A stretch of DNA of 64,000 bases, taken from contig CM036231.1 in assembly GCA_020631735.1 (NCBI GenBank), positions 1,763,831-1,827,830 of the forward strand. Direction: 5' to 3'. Positions 34,717 through 45,930 of this stretch are shown piece after piece (position 1 is the first letter of the stretch; the number at the start of each line of letters is the position of its first letter). The stretch is from Saccharum officinarum (Eukaryota > Streptophyta > Magnoliopsida > Poales > Poaceae). Both the position numbers and the translations under genes were made by a program. The notes beneath the pieces were generated by a model. That model was not told the DNA's origin, ran no database searches, and saw only the letters and a program-made list of their open reading frames with translations.

Positions 34717-35949
34717 GACACAAACAATGAACAGTTGAAGGAAAGAGTTCGGGATTGGTCTATGAAGAAGATGGCCACACAATTCTAGTGCTATAAGAAG
34801 AATATATATAACGACTATATCAGGAAGAACAAGACTCCGGATTTCAACTGTAAGCACTTTGTCAAGCTGCGGCCATTTTGGGACGAGTTTGTACAATTCA
34901 AGACGTCGAAAGAGGGTCAGCAACGGGCGAGAAGGAACCAAGAGAATGCCCAACACAAGACCTACCACCATAGGATGGGATCAGGTGGCTACCCTACTGC
35001 CATTCCTAAGTGGGAAAAAGCCGAGCAAGAGCTAATTGACAGGGGGTTGGTGCCAGAATCCCTCGACTGGCCTGAGCGCGCCAAGCACTGGTTTTTCGCT
35101 CACGAAGGCCGCCTGGACCTAGAGACCGTAAAGGTCATGTATGGGAAACGCATCCAAGCTGTAGCAGAAAGATTTCATCAAGCCCGCTCCGTCGCTCAAA
35201 GTGGAGAGTGGCAGCCGAACAGAGATAAAGATGAGATGACATACGCCCTAGGGAACCCTGAGCACGGTGGACGGACGAGAGGCTATGACTCCGTGTTGTG
35301 AGAGCATGCCTTCCCTCAGGACAGAGAAACTTATAGAAGCCGCCAGAGAAAGAAGGAAGAGGACAGGGAATGGCTACGCCAGTTGGAGGAGGTTGTTATG
35401 AAGACCAGTGAAGTGGCTCATAAGACACTAGAGCGGGAGGAAGCGCTTAAGGCCACTATGAATGAGCAAATCAGAAAGGTCATGGAGGAAGTTGTAAGTT
35501 CCCGTCTCCAGAGCTTATCACAGCCGGCCGCCAACATCAGCCCCGGCTCAGCTCAGTTAAAAGGCAGTTGTGCTTCTACGGAGGTGCCTGTGAGGCAAGA
35601 TGATGACGCAGGGATGCGCTTCCCGGTGCATGACGTCACCGCTCCGTTGACATCCTGTGAGCTGCATATTCCGGAGGGGAATGCCATAATCAAGGTGGCT
35701 ACCGGTGTTATATCTCATATCGACCCCACCAAGACACCAAGGATCCACTCGGTCGTAATACCACTCGGATATGCTAGTGTCTCAGTGGATAGAGTGGTCA
35801 AAGGCCATGAAAATGTGGCTCTGGATATCGAAGGTGGTGATGAGGAGAAGACCCTAGGTAAAGCGGAGAAGACATTCATATGTTGGAAGAAACGGTACAT
35901 CATTATTACTGGGGTGTCGCCACCACAACCGAACCCTAGGTGTGGATGA
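34717..35949 (+). pseudogene. Transposase_24-like CACTA accessory protein
   Basis: The plus strand encodes a PF03004-like (Ptta/En/Spm) protein: HFVKLRPFWDEFVQFKTS near 34860, NQENAQHKTYHHRMGSGGY near 34940, PKWEKAEQELIDRGLVPE and a coiled coil at 35330-35540. A DUF8039-like domain follows (CELHIPEGNAIIKVATGVI ... FICWKKRYIIIT, 35660-35915). Stops at about 34786-34788 and 35299-35301 interrupt it. In intact grass elements the equivalent gene sits 3' of TNPD and may bind subterminal repeats. Confidence 0.7.
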
Positions 35950-36039
35950 TTGTGAACGCAATTGCTTTTCAATAATTATGTACTGTATCTAATTACGGTT
36001 CACTCATGTATATACCTTGTTCGTTTTTTTTCAAATCCA

Positions 36040-37043
36040 GGACCTCCCCAAGTTCGTCTATCCATTCACCACATGACCACAGTGCCGTGGGACACGACGA
36101 CGACGATGATTTCATTCAAGCAGACAGGGCTACATCCCCACCGCTGGCCATATCTCCTCCATGACATACTCCAACGCCGCCAGCGGCCCAATCTCCTCCA
36201 CAACAGCAAGCTCCAACCACGCCTCCGCCAACGCTGACAACAGCCGCCTCATCGGCACCGGCTGGTCCATCGAGGAACAAGAGGCCCGCTGGCTCACAGA
36301 GATCGATCCCACCACCTCCACCGAAGAAACAAGTTGTGGTCACAAAGATCCCAAAGATGACCAAGCTTCCATACGAGAAGACTGATGAAGAACTTAATGC
36401 TTCAGTCAAGGCAGAAGTGAAAGTGTTCTTCGAAAAGACCAAAGCTGACGCACGAGCAAAGCAAGAGAAGCCATACCTAATGTATCCTCGTGTAAAGCTA
36501 CGTCAAGTGGTGCAGGCTATGCAAGACGAGAAGCGTGCCGCTAGTAAAAAACCAGCGCCGCCACTATCAGACCATGAGTGTACTATCACAAAGAAAATCA
36601 AGGAGGACAAAAGGAAACAGAAGGCGGCCGGGAAAGATGTTGCACAACTCGGCCAACAAGCGCAGCAATCAGTGCCGCCACTAGTGGTTGAGAATCAATA
36701 TGGTTCCAACATGAACTTGATGCAAATGTCAGTACCTGATGATGTGGACTTAGATGAACTCGCCAAGTGGATGAATGTGTCTGGGCTTTCATTAGAACAA
36801 CTTCTCGGTCGGGAGGAACTGACAACTGTTAAAGAGGCCGAAGTTGTTGATGAATGGCGAAGGAAGTACGTATATGGCAGGAGTCTATGCGACCCTGCAA
36901 AGGTAAAAAATCTTGGTACACAAATGTACAAGTTGCACGAGTACTACTTGAGATTCTGTGCACAACATCAAAGTGAACAATATCTGGGCGTCCAAGTCAG
37001 AGACCGTCACTACTTTAGTGGAGATGACGTCATCTGGGTATAG
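36040..37043 (+). pseudogene. Linker region upstream of Ulp1-like domain
   Basis: A Pro-rich segment (36040-36330, frames mixed), then an open frame 36336-37043 rich in Lys/Glu/Ala with TKLPYEKTDEELNASVKAEV, SMNVSGLS-type and VQVRDRHYFSGDDVIWV phrases. These typically precede the Ulp1 domain in CACTA second genes. The stop at 37041-37043 lies a few codons before the next conserved stretch (FSEIHQLLYMDALD), which continues in the same frame. Confidence 0.6.
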
Positions 37044-37419
37044 TTTAGTGAAATACACCAGCTTCTCTATATGGATGCTCTTGACAAATCTCTCATAAGC
37101 TGCTACTGTTTGTAAGTGATTCTTCCTTTTAATCAATAATCCCACTCTAGCATATGTACGTATTCGTAATAACTATGCTCACGATGTGCAGACACATGAT
37201 GAGAGAACTCAGATTGAAACAAGACAATCGAATTGGTTTTATTAATCCGTATGTCGTGTACAAGGACACAAAGACTAAAGATCCATTCAATATGAAGATC
37301 AAAGAAATGGAGAAAAATCTCCGGAGGTTCTTGTATAACCAAAGGCATAAGGAGTTGATACTCTTCCCTTACAATATGGGGTAAAGTGTTATGTTATATC
37401 ATGTCTTAGTCAATCCAAC

Positions 37420-37474
<55 letters not shown>

Positions 37475-38140
37475 TTGACTCTATAAACAAATGCAGGGAT
37501 CACTGGATACTCATTGAGATTAATATCAAGGAACAAACTATAAATGTGTGGGACTCAATGAGAAAAGAGCTGACAATGTACCAAGACATGATAGACATGA
37601 TCCAGAGGTAAATTCTATCATTCGTTAATTATCGTTGCCTGCTCCTTTAATTTACTATGTTATACCTAATCAACGACCGACTTATTGGGCATGGCTTGGG
37701 CTTGGCTACAACCAAGATATCGTACGGATCTGAAAGTGTCACTCCCCCTCCTATTCTATATAAGTGGGTGTCGAGACAATCGTACGGAACCAATTTATAT
37801 GGATACTACGTTTGCGAGTACATGCGGTGTAGCAAATTTACACCTGCTAAAGAGATGCTAAAAGTAAGTAACATGTGTATATAGTAAATTCATATCTTAT
37901 TTATTTATTGAAACTAAATAAATCTTATGTATATTAATATCTTTTCCTTTAATTAATGCAAATGGAAGGAGTGAGAATTGAAAGAACAAGTGTTTAAGCA
38001 CACAATACTCGTAGCAATCTAGGAGACGATCGCAGGTTCCATCAACGATCATGTCATCCTGGAAGACGACGAGTTCCACCACAACCCTAGGTTGAATTTG
38101 AAGAGTCCAAACAAGAACGAACACTTGTATAAGCTTTGAG
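37044..38140 (+). pseudogene. Ulp1-like (C48) protease domain, active Cys lost
   Basis: Several exons with plausible GT-AG gaps: MDALDKSLIS near 37070; NPYVVYKDTKTKDPFNMK to LILFPYNMG (37225-37382); DHWILIEINIKEQTINVWDS (37498-37560); then GTNLYGYYVCEYMRCSKF near 37785-37840. The arrangement His (DHW), Asp (VWDS) and Cys (N-L-C-G-Y-Y) is that of the Ulp1/SENP peptidase fold found in many plant CACTA and MULE elements. Here the nucleophile position is TAT (37798-37800), Tyr, so catalysis should be lost. The C-terminal end near 38140 is approximate. Confidence 0.7.
37423..37472. repeat. (TA)n microsatellite in Ulp1-like gene intron
   Basis: About 25 uninterrupted TA dinucleotides between two exon-like segments of the Ulp1-like gene. 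Confidence 0.9.
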
Positions 38141-38399
38141 TGGCGGACAAACATTTGTGTAACTCATTTACCGGTGGCCGAACACTTCATTACTTGTATA
38201 TTATTGTAAATGTAATATGTATGTACGTATATGTATAGCTCTCTCTCTATATATATAGTTTCATATTTTATTTGTGTGTAATAATAACGCTCTCGTATAA
38301 GTGCAACGTATACGGATAGTAGCAGCGAAGAATAAATTGGAAAACAATATAACTGAAAACCAAAATCAATAATAAATTGGAAAGAAAAAGAAAAAAAAA

Positions 38400-38595
38400 C
38401 CTTTAGTCCCGGTTGGTAATACCAACCGGGACTAAAAGGTGTTACGCCACGTCGATGCCTGGCAGCACCTTTAGTCCTGGGCCTGAGAACCGGGACTAAA
38501 GGTGGGACATTTAGTCCCGAAACCTTAGTCTCGGCTTGCAGCCGGGGACTAGAGGTCCTTTTGGACCGGGACTACAGCCCCGTTGTGTAGCAGTG
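38400..38595 (-). repeat. CACTA right subterminal repeats and TIR
   Basis: CCTTTAGTCCCGGTTGG / CCAACCGGGACTAAAAGG and further GGGACTAAAGG motifs, ending GTTGTGTAGCAGTG at 38595. Mirrors the left end. Confidence 0.85.
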
Positions 38596-38598
38596 GCA

Positions 38599-39260
38599 CG
38601 AGCATGCGCCTCCACCGGGTGGTGCGGACGAGCACAAGTTGTGACACGTGTGGCCGTGGAGGTAGCAAGCTTGAGCACAAAGGCGGCAAGAGGGGGGAGG
38701 GAGGGGGAGGCAGGCAACTCGATTTTGCATGGTGGCAAAGGGAGGAGGAGAAGACAGATTGAGGAGGAATGGGATGAATTTAGTTCATACGGAAATACTA
38801 ACGCCTGCAGATGGGCACCCCTAGGGGTCATCAAGTGTATGAACTGGCAAGTTTCAAGTACTTAGGAAATTGCAATAGCATGTTTCCAATATCACGAATA
38901 GTAATGGTAGTTCTCAAATCTGTGATAGTTGTAATGGCACCGATCCAATTAACCCGTGCTAAAACGCCTAGCTCTAAAAAAACGAAACAGAGCACCTTGT
39001 ATGCATGATGTATGAATTTTGGTTGCCTGAGATTAAGAAGGCGTGATGTTTAATTGATAAAAAAAATTACTTCATCTTAAGAAGAAACAAGGTAGATTAC
39101 ACATGGACATATACATAGGAGTATGATTATCTCACACTCTCACCCATTTTCATGAAAGCTTACAAAGATTAACTCCTGCTGTTTAGCACTGCAAAAATCA
39201 TCAGAGCTGCAAATAATGTAATTAAAATCGTCGCAACCAATTACTTTGCACATCAAAGCA
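38599..39260. other. Intergenic, no gene seen
   Basis: GC-rich flank of the CACTA element grading into AT-rich DNA next to the 3' end of the DUF247 gene. No supported feature. Confidence 0.4.
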
Positions 39261-39330
39261 CATCAGCGAATTGCCAAGCCCCATGCAAGCCATGTCGCGT
39301 AGCCCGATCCAGAAAGGCGCTCGACTAGAA

Positions 39331-41070
39331 TCACTCTGCCTTGGTGACGGTGACGGCGCCGAACCAGCGCGAGCAGGTGTAGACGGAGCAGAAGGCCTGC
39401 AGCGTGGTGAGCAGCAACATCATGATGGCGGCGAGGAAGGTGAGCAGCTGCCACGAGCTGAACACGTACTTGCGCATGAATCGCTTCGTCTTCACGCGCC
39501 ACCGCGAGTTGTAGTAGCGGTTCACCTCCTCGATCGTCCTGTCCATGAACGCCACCTTGGTGAGCCGCACCGACCGCGTCATCCCGTTCCACAGCTTCGC
39601 GACCTCGCCGTCGCTCTTCATCCGGTTCAGCACCACCCCGCGCCGCCGCAGCAGCGCCACGTCCTCGTCGGTGTCGATGATGCCGTTCATCAGCTCCGTG
39701 TACCGTGCCAGCACAAGCGGGCCCGACGCCGCCGACGCCTCGTAGGCGACCAGGTTCCGGAGCACCACCTCCGTGTTGCTGTCCAGGGTCACCACGGGCA
39801 GCTGGAAGGTCGCCGTCTTGGCGTCGAACGCGATGGTGGACAGGTCGCCGGAGGTCGGGAGAAACTTGACCCCGGCGTTGACCAGCTCGGACACCGAGGG
39901 GATCATGATCTCCTCGATCAGCGGCGGCCGGGTTAGGTACCCAGCGGCGGATGAGCTCGCGACGCGGGGATCGTTGCTCCCGTCGCCTGACATGAAGGAC
40001 CCCACGCCCGGCACGACGGCGAGCATCTTCCATGGCGCCTTGATGGCAAACTCGATCGGCTTCGTCACGTAGCGCATGGGCCCGGCCGTGTTGAGCCCTG
40101 ACACGATGCCCCACACGGCGAGGAACAGCTGCTTCACGTACTCGCAGCCGGCCGCCGGCTTCCGCTCCTCGGCGCCGCCGCCGTCCGCGGCCTGCTCCTC
40201 GATGTCGTAGCCCTCGTCGCGGAAGGTCCCGTTGGCGGCGTCGGCCTCCTCCGTGGGGTCATCTGCCGGCTTCGGCACAAGTATGTAGTAGAGCACCTCC
40301 AGCAGGTGCGCGTGCTTGCCGACGTCCACCGCCGGGAAGTTGTCCATCATCTTGAATGGGCAGAGCTCCCTCGTGAGCCCGGTGACCATCCGCGCGAGCG
40401 TCTCGCCGGCCTCGTCGCCCGACGGGTGCTGCGGCTCCAGGATCTTGCGGAGCAGGAAGAGCGGGACCTGGTTCTCGAGCATGAGCATGTCGCGGAGGAT
40501 GAGGCTGTGTGCGGACTTCCTCCCGGTGAAGTCAACCAGGTGCGCCATCCTCGACGACACCCTCCGCAGCGCCCTGCCGCCGTCTCCCTCGCCGTCGGCG
40601 ACGGCGACGGCGTAAATCTGCAGGAACTCGAGCAGGAACGCGCCGTCGACGACCATCATCCACGCCAGCGTCTCGCCGTTGAAGTCGAGGTACCGGTGGT
40701 AGTAGGCGCGGATCTTCCGCTCGAGCCGCGCGAACTGCTGGACGAGGCCGTCGAGCTTGAGCCCCGCGCAGAGCCGCTTCTGCGCGCGGCGCGCCGAGGC
40801 GAGCTTGTAGCGCTCCATCTCGTACAGCTCGGGACGCCAGTGGTGGTAGGGGCCGAGCGCGATGAACTGAGGGGTGTAGGCCTCGGGCTTGTGCACCCGC
40901 AGCTGCTTGGGCACGTTGAAAACGGACACCGGGATGCCGTTGTCGTCGTCGTCGTCGCCGCCGGCGGCGTCGTCCTGGAGAGAGTGACGGATCTGGACCA
41001 CCCACCGTACCTCGTCGAACACCAGCGGCGTCCCGTGGCGGCTACCAGCTTGTTGATCGGACGAGGCCAT
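39331..41070 (-). CDS. DUF247 (UPF0481) membrane protein
   Basis: A single uninterrupted exon of 579 codons on the minus strand, stop at 39331-39333. I chose the ATG at 41070 (context ACAATGGCC); the open frame extends 15 codons upstream without another ATG. DUF247 (PF03140) spans roughly residues 45-560: VFNVPKQLR, AYTPQFIALGPYHHW, MERYKLASARR, MMVVDGAFLLEFL, LILRDMLMLENQVPLFLL, MIPSVSELVNAGVKFLP, LRNLVAYEAS and YTELMNGIIDTDEDVALL. A hydrophobic segment near the C-terminus (LLTFLAAIMMLLLTTLQAF) is the usual single membrane anchor. A Gly/Asp/Glu-rich insert (about residues 290-330) is variable in the family. Function is generally unknown; some grass DUF247 proteins are self-incompatibility determinants, but nothing here assigns that role. 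High GC3 is typical of a grass gene. No breaks. Confidence 0.95.
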   Translation of the reverse strand: MASSDQQAGSRHGTPLVFDEVRWVVQIRHSLQDDAAGGDDDDDNGIPVSVFNVPKQLRVHKPEAYTPQFIALGPYHHWRPELYEMERYKLASARRAQKRLCAGLKLDGLVQQFARLERKIRAYYHRYLDFNGETLAWMMVVDGAFLLEFLQIYAVAVADGEGDGGRALRRVSSRMAHLVDFTGRKSAHSLILRDMLMLENQVPLFLLRKILEPQHPSGDEAGETLARMVTGLTRELCPFKMMDNFPAVDVGKHAHLLEVLYYILVPKPADDPTEEADAANGTFRDEGYDIEEQAADGGGAEERKPAAGCEYVKQLFLAVWGIVSGLNTAGPMRYVTKPIEFAIKAPWKMLAVVPGVGSFMSGDGSNDPRVASSSAAGYLTRPPLIEEIMIPSVSELVNAGVKFLPTSGDLSTIAFDAKTATFQLPVVTLDSNTEVVLRNLVAYEASAASGPLVLARYTELMNGIIDTDEDVALLRRRGVVLNRMKSDGEVAKLWNGMTRSVRLTKVAFMDRTIEEVNRYYNSRWRVKTKRFMRKYVFSSWQLLTFLAAIMMLLLTTLQAFCSVYTCSRWFGAVTVTKAE

Positions 41071-41733
41071 TGTTAGTCCTCCGTTGTGTGTGCTTCCTCT
41101 CACGGTTGGTTGCAACTAGCAAGGAAAATCACTCCAACTAACCAGAAACGATGGTACTAGCTGTGATTTACACATACATTGATTATTATGTGTGGCGGGA
41201 GCCACTGGAGCAGGGGCAAGAACGGTGACAGCGAACAAGAAAGAAGGCAAAGAATTGGAACATAGAGAAATACTTGTTCTATCCTTAAATAAATAAAATT
41301 TTTAAGTCGCTGAATAAATAGATTTCTAGTAAGTTTAGGACATATTATGATGACAGAGAAAAGATTATACTACCCTTCATTAATTGGATTCCAGCTGCAA
41401 AATAATTAGAGTATTTACTATATCCATCTGCAGAAACTCAAGCCTGGTTCAGTGAAAAACAGAGAGAAGAGAGGGGGTGCAGTAAATATAATGGGACTTC
41501 GAGAAAAATAAATGAGTCAGTCGACCGTTCAATCGCATAGAGATTGATTTATTTGTGACAAATATTTGTGCCACAAATCTATTTATTGGACAGAGCGAGT
41601 AAACCCTAAACCATGTTCTGATCTGACCGAGAAGCCATAGGGCCAAAACACATGAGTAATGAATAAAAAGGAACACATGAGTAACGAGGACAACAACCTG
41701 TTGTTTCGGTATAGCCTAAAATTTTACATTATA
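41071..41733. other. DUF247 upstream region
   Basis: The 5' flank of the DUF247 gene on the minus strand. No clear TATA box or other feature identified. Confidence 0.4.
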
Positions 41734-43139
41734 TCTATATCTAATAATAAAAAGACGAAATTTCAGACTTTTTCTTTCGTCCATCCATTTTTTTAGTTTG
41801 TCTCCCTCTAACTACCGAACAATGAAGAGCCTCTTCTGTCCGGACTTATATATTTACAACCCGTGCTCATACGAGTTAGAGCTCTTGACTAGCACGATAC
41901 GAAGTCTGGTTCCAAAATGTATTGGGCTATGTATAGTCTTTGTTTAACCAAAGAGTCCATACGCCTATGAAAAAAAGTCCATATCCAATACGATTACTAT
42001 ATATAGTAAATTCGATTTTTTTCCTTTTCCGATTCCATCATCTGTTCAGCCTTTTCTCCTTTTTTTTAAGACTATCTCTGATCATTTACTGTATCTTATC
42101 CTTTTTCATTTTCATATTCGTTCCACTTCTTTTTCCTGATTTTCTCTTTTTGTTTTTTCTTCTTCTTATGATTACTATATATAGTAAATTCGGTTTTTTC
42201 CTTTTCCTATTTCGTCATTTGTTCAGCCTTTTCTCGTTTTTTAGACTATCTCCGATCATTTACTGTATCTGATCTTTTTTATTTTCATATTCGTTCCACT
42301 TCTTTTCCTAATTTCCTCTTTTTGTTTTTTCTTCTTCTATTCTTTTGTTCTTTTCTGGACTATCAAGTCCGTTCATGCCCTTTCCCTTATTATTTTGCAT
42401 GTCATCTTTGTTTTCCCGATTCTATCATGATTTTTCTATAAACAAAAAATAATAATAAACACAATATTATGGTTCTTTGGATCCTTCATCCTTCCCTAAT
42501 CCTTAATAATCATATTATGGTTCTTTGGATCCTTCATCCTTCCCTAATCCTTAATAATCAAATATTCCTACTACTAAATTATTGATGTAATTTGATTAAG
42601 AAAAAAACATTTTTATTATAATCTAGATCAGATAATAGTCTAATTAATTGAATCATGAACAGAAAACTTGGGCAGTTTATTCTCCAATCTAACCGGGAAG
42701 CGGCAACGAGGGTTGCGCCTCCGACAGATGTGGCGTCGCGGGAGGCGATGGTGCTCGGGCGGCGAGGCAGCCAAGACAACCAGTTGAGGTGGGAGGCAAG
42801 CAGAGAAGGTGCATGAGGTGGGGAGGAGGTGGCGGACGCCGGCGAGATAGCTGCCACCGACGGTGGGCTGCCTGCAGGGATTCGTCTTTTCCACTTAACG
42901 TTTCCGCTCTCTCATGGATAATTAAGTATGTTTATATATTTCTACTGATTTTGCATGGCATAAGTAATTTTCTAATTTGGCTGGTATTATTCTAAATTGC
43001 ACTTTTACAGACGATCAATGTCCTAATGCAATTATTGCTTCATTACCGATGGATTAAATGTAAAATATACATATTAGTAACTAAGTAGATATTTAAGTTT
43101 TGATTTCCTCCCATTGCAACGCACGGGCATGTTTGCTAA
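41734..43139 (+). mobile_element. Non-autonomous Helitron
   Basis: Begins TCTATATCTAATAATAAAAAG after an A and ends GCAACGCACGGGCATG..TTTGCTAA before a T, close to the grass Helitron terminus (GCACGGGC... CTAGT) and consistent with insertion between A and T. About 1.4 kb. It contains a roughly 180-bp direct duplication (41989-42340) and a GC-rich block (42680-42890) that may be a captured gene fragment. No Rep/helicase. Confidence 0.7.
41989..42340. repeat. ~180-bp tandem duplication in Helitron
   Basis: Two units each starting ATTACTATATATAGTAAATTCG (second at about 42170) and containing GTTCAGCCTTTTCTC, TGATCATTTACTGTATCT and TTTTCATATTCGTTCC. Confidence 0.85.
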
Positions 43140-43711
43140 TAAGTATTATAAATGTTTCATGAATAAATTTAGTAAACTGATTATCTTTACCATCTTCTAT
43201 TTACTTTCTAACATAGCACTCATTTAGATACTCTATAATCTGTATTAGATTGTGACAAATTTGCCAAATACTCTATATGGGTAATCATAATTTTCGATGT
43301 GGGTTTTTAATATTCATTTAGTTGAAACCTTAGCTTAAATTATAGTGGCTCTGCATCCTTTTTGAAACCATTTAATATATATTTTGGCTTATATTTTTTA
43401 TCTTATTAGTTGTTACAATTTATTTATCCAAGTTCGAACCCTAGTGTTATTGTGTCTTTTATTCGGAATTTCCTTGTATATTTTATGAAAAACATGAATT
43501 CTAGGTCCAAAGCTCCACTCTTTATTACGACAATCATGGATAGTTATTTCATCTTGCATTACACTAGTCAAGATGTTGAATTTATTTGTTGTGCTGAAGA
43601 ATTATACGCATAATATGATTATTTTGTAGAAACATAGAGTGCTTAAAACTAAATTAGCAATGCTGATATGCTCTAATGTTTCAAGTAAAATGTATAAACT
43701 TATCTAAAGTA
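43140..43711. other. AT-rich intergenic
   Basis: No gene or complete element recognised. Confidence 0.4.
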
Positions 43712-43960
43712 TTTGCTCCGTTCTATTGCAAGTAGTTTTAAATTAGTTCTAATTCAAACTTGTCTTACTTTGACCAAGTTTATAAAATATGATAAATCTA
43801 CAATATCTAACAAATGCACTATAAAAATATATTTTGTGGTGTATATAATAAATCTACTTTGATGCTATAGATGTTTATGTTTTTTTTGAAAAATGGTTAA
43901 AACTAGAGAAGCTTAGCTTAAGACAAAGCTAAATCAATCTACAATTTAGAATGGAGGGAT
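43712..43960. mobile_element. Stowaway-like MITE, degraded
   Basis: Imperfect ends TTGCTCCGTTCTAT and AGAATGGAGGGAT with an AT-rich interior including TTTGACCAAGTTTATA. About 250 bp. Target duplication not clear. Confidence 0.5.
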
Positions 43961-45719
43961 ACCAAATTACAAATACTGCCTTGGAGTATTAAAGTAGTTT
44001 AAAGTAAATATCCAGTGTGTACGTGGGTTTGTCAAAATATCTTTCCACAATTGATAAAATATTAAAATTATTATTTATTTTAACGTATCTATGTTTATTT
44101 GGTCTACATGGTGGCATATAATATTTTTAATTTAATCATGATAGAACTGTGTAGTTTAGAAACACATATAGCTTTTTTATTATTCAATTATTCTCCCTTA
44201 TAGATTGTATTGGTATTAGATATAAATTTAGGAATGTTTTAGTTTATTTTTATAGCAATAGAGTTAGGTAATCTATAAATAAATTAAATTAGTGTTTTAA
44301 TATTATGTTATAATAGCATAGGTGGGTAATTTAGATGGAAATTTAGTTTATTATTTTAAATTATCTTTTACAATGGCAAGCGTAGGTAACTTAGATCCAA
44401 ATTTAAGATGTTACTTTATGTATTTTTTATAATGGTAAAGATGGGTAATTCTAGAAATTATAATGGCTCCGATGGCTATTATAATGATTAGAATCTGGAG
44501 TATCAAATAAAAGCATAGATGTTTCTGAATATGAGTGTTTATATTATCTATTTTTTTCTCCTAGTATGTCTCCAGTAACTGTTTGAATCCTTCTAATAGT
44601 AAGATTGAATTAATAAAGTTGAGTTGGTGGCATGGTCCTTTCAGTTTTGACATGTCCAGATTCAGCTTATTTTTCAGAAGTCTCGTTGCGTGCCCATTCG
44701 TAATGATCATCACCATGCCCCAGCTTCCATTTTATTTTTGCCCACATGGTTCTTCTTCTGCAACTGCAATGGATGCAATCAGAGAGCTGCAGAAGTGGAC
44801 CAGCTGCCCAGCTTGGCCTTCCACTTCCTGTCTCTCTCGGTCCTGCTGCCTGCATGCGTCCTGTAACTGGAGTAGTACCCTGCAGAAAGCAAAACAGGGA
44901 GAACAATCATGAACCGAAGCATACTTCACTGATTTGTAGTTTTGTACCTGCCAACACCATTACACCATGACCGGAGGCATATACTTCGTTATAATTGGTA
45001 CACAAACCAAAACTAGCTGATAAGAACCCTTCAAGTTTGCCAACAATCTCCGATGAAACTCCATAATAAAGGCCAGACAGACACGGCACATACATTACTA
45101 CAGGGTGGAAACAAGATCGAGTGACCAAATGATACCGGCCGATCGCCTCATCAAGGGAATGATGACACTGACATCCACATTATCCACACCACACATGCAC
45201 CAGACTGGAAAGAACAGTGATCTGGGTCGTGGACCGATAGCCACCACGGATCAGACGCTAGCTGAAGAATCTTTGCACGGACCCATCCGGGCAGTATACT
45301 CTTAATATGAAATTCAGATTCGTGAAACATGCTGGCAGCTGAGCTAGCACGATGATGAAGACGAGCCGTCATTTTCGCGTCTCGGTGAAGATCAGGGAAT
45401 TAAATCTGTAGAAATTCCGCAGACTGTGTATGCATGCTTCGTTTTCATTTCTGAAGATATAGCCCATGGATTTGTCAAATGCTTTTTATGCGGCCCATTC
45501 CGGGATCCATTTCAGAAGCAGCAGGTGTCATGACAAATACTCGCTCACGTCTGCTTGTTTGTCGAGGCACCCAATTCGTACCGGGTTATGATTTACAGAA
45601 GACTTATTTAGGTCACGTTTCAACGCCCGAGCATGATCCTTATAATATCTATATATGTGTATCATGTTAGAAAATGAATAAAGAAAAAATTGCATAGGTA
45701 AGTATTTTTATTAGTTGTA
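43961..45719. other. Intergenic, no gene seen
   Basis: AT-rich to 44580, then mixed composition to 45719. Short open frames on both strands around 44660-44930 and 45100-45370 show no family motif. Confidence 0.4.
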
Positions 45720-45930
45720 TTCCCTCCGTCCAAAAAACTAGTTTTATAGAAAATATTAGCAACATTTATATCACTTAATAAATTTATTATGAAAATAATT
45801 TTTGTGATTTACCTATTGATATTAATTATGCATTATAAATATTAGTATTTTTTTATATATAATTGGTCAAAGTTAAAAATGTTTGACTTCCCGGGAAATG
45901 AGAATAACGTTTTTCGTGGGACAGAGGGAG
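45720..45930. mobile_element. Stowaway MITE
   Basis: Ends TCCCTCCGTCC and GGGACAGAGGGAG, flanked by TA on each side (45718-45719 and 45931-45932). 211 bp, AT-rich, with TTGGTCAAAGTTAAAAATG near the right end. Non-coding Tc1/mariner derivative. Confidence 0.9.

Larger units (their letters stand above)
26991..38595 (+). mobile_element. CACTA (En/Spm) transposon, 11.6 kb
   Basis: Starts CACTACTACACAACTG and ends GTTGTGTAGCAGTG; the termini match as imperfect inverted repeats. It is flanked by GCA at 26988-26990 and 38596-38598. Subterminal GGGACTAAAGG / CCTTTAGTCCC motifs crowd both ends (27050-27310 and 38400-38580), the usual binding sites of the accessory transposase protein. Two gene modules, each preceded by such motifs and a TATA box: TNPD-type (27968-31239) and Transposase_24/Ulp1-like (34717-38140). 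Both are interrupted by stops and frameshifts, so the copy is probably not autonomous. Confidence 0.92.

Noticed and set aside
39271..40114. Arg/His-rich open frames on both strands across DUF247
   Set aside because: Shadow frames of a high-GC3 gene; composition is artefactual.
41071..41115. 15-codon upstream extension of the DUF247 frame
   Set aside because: It contains no ATG; the extension begins at TTG. The ATG at 41070 has a good context.
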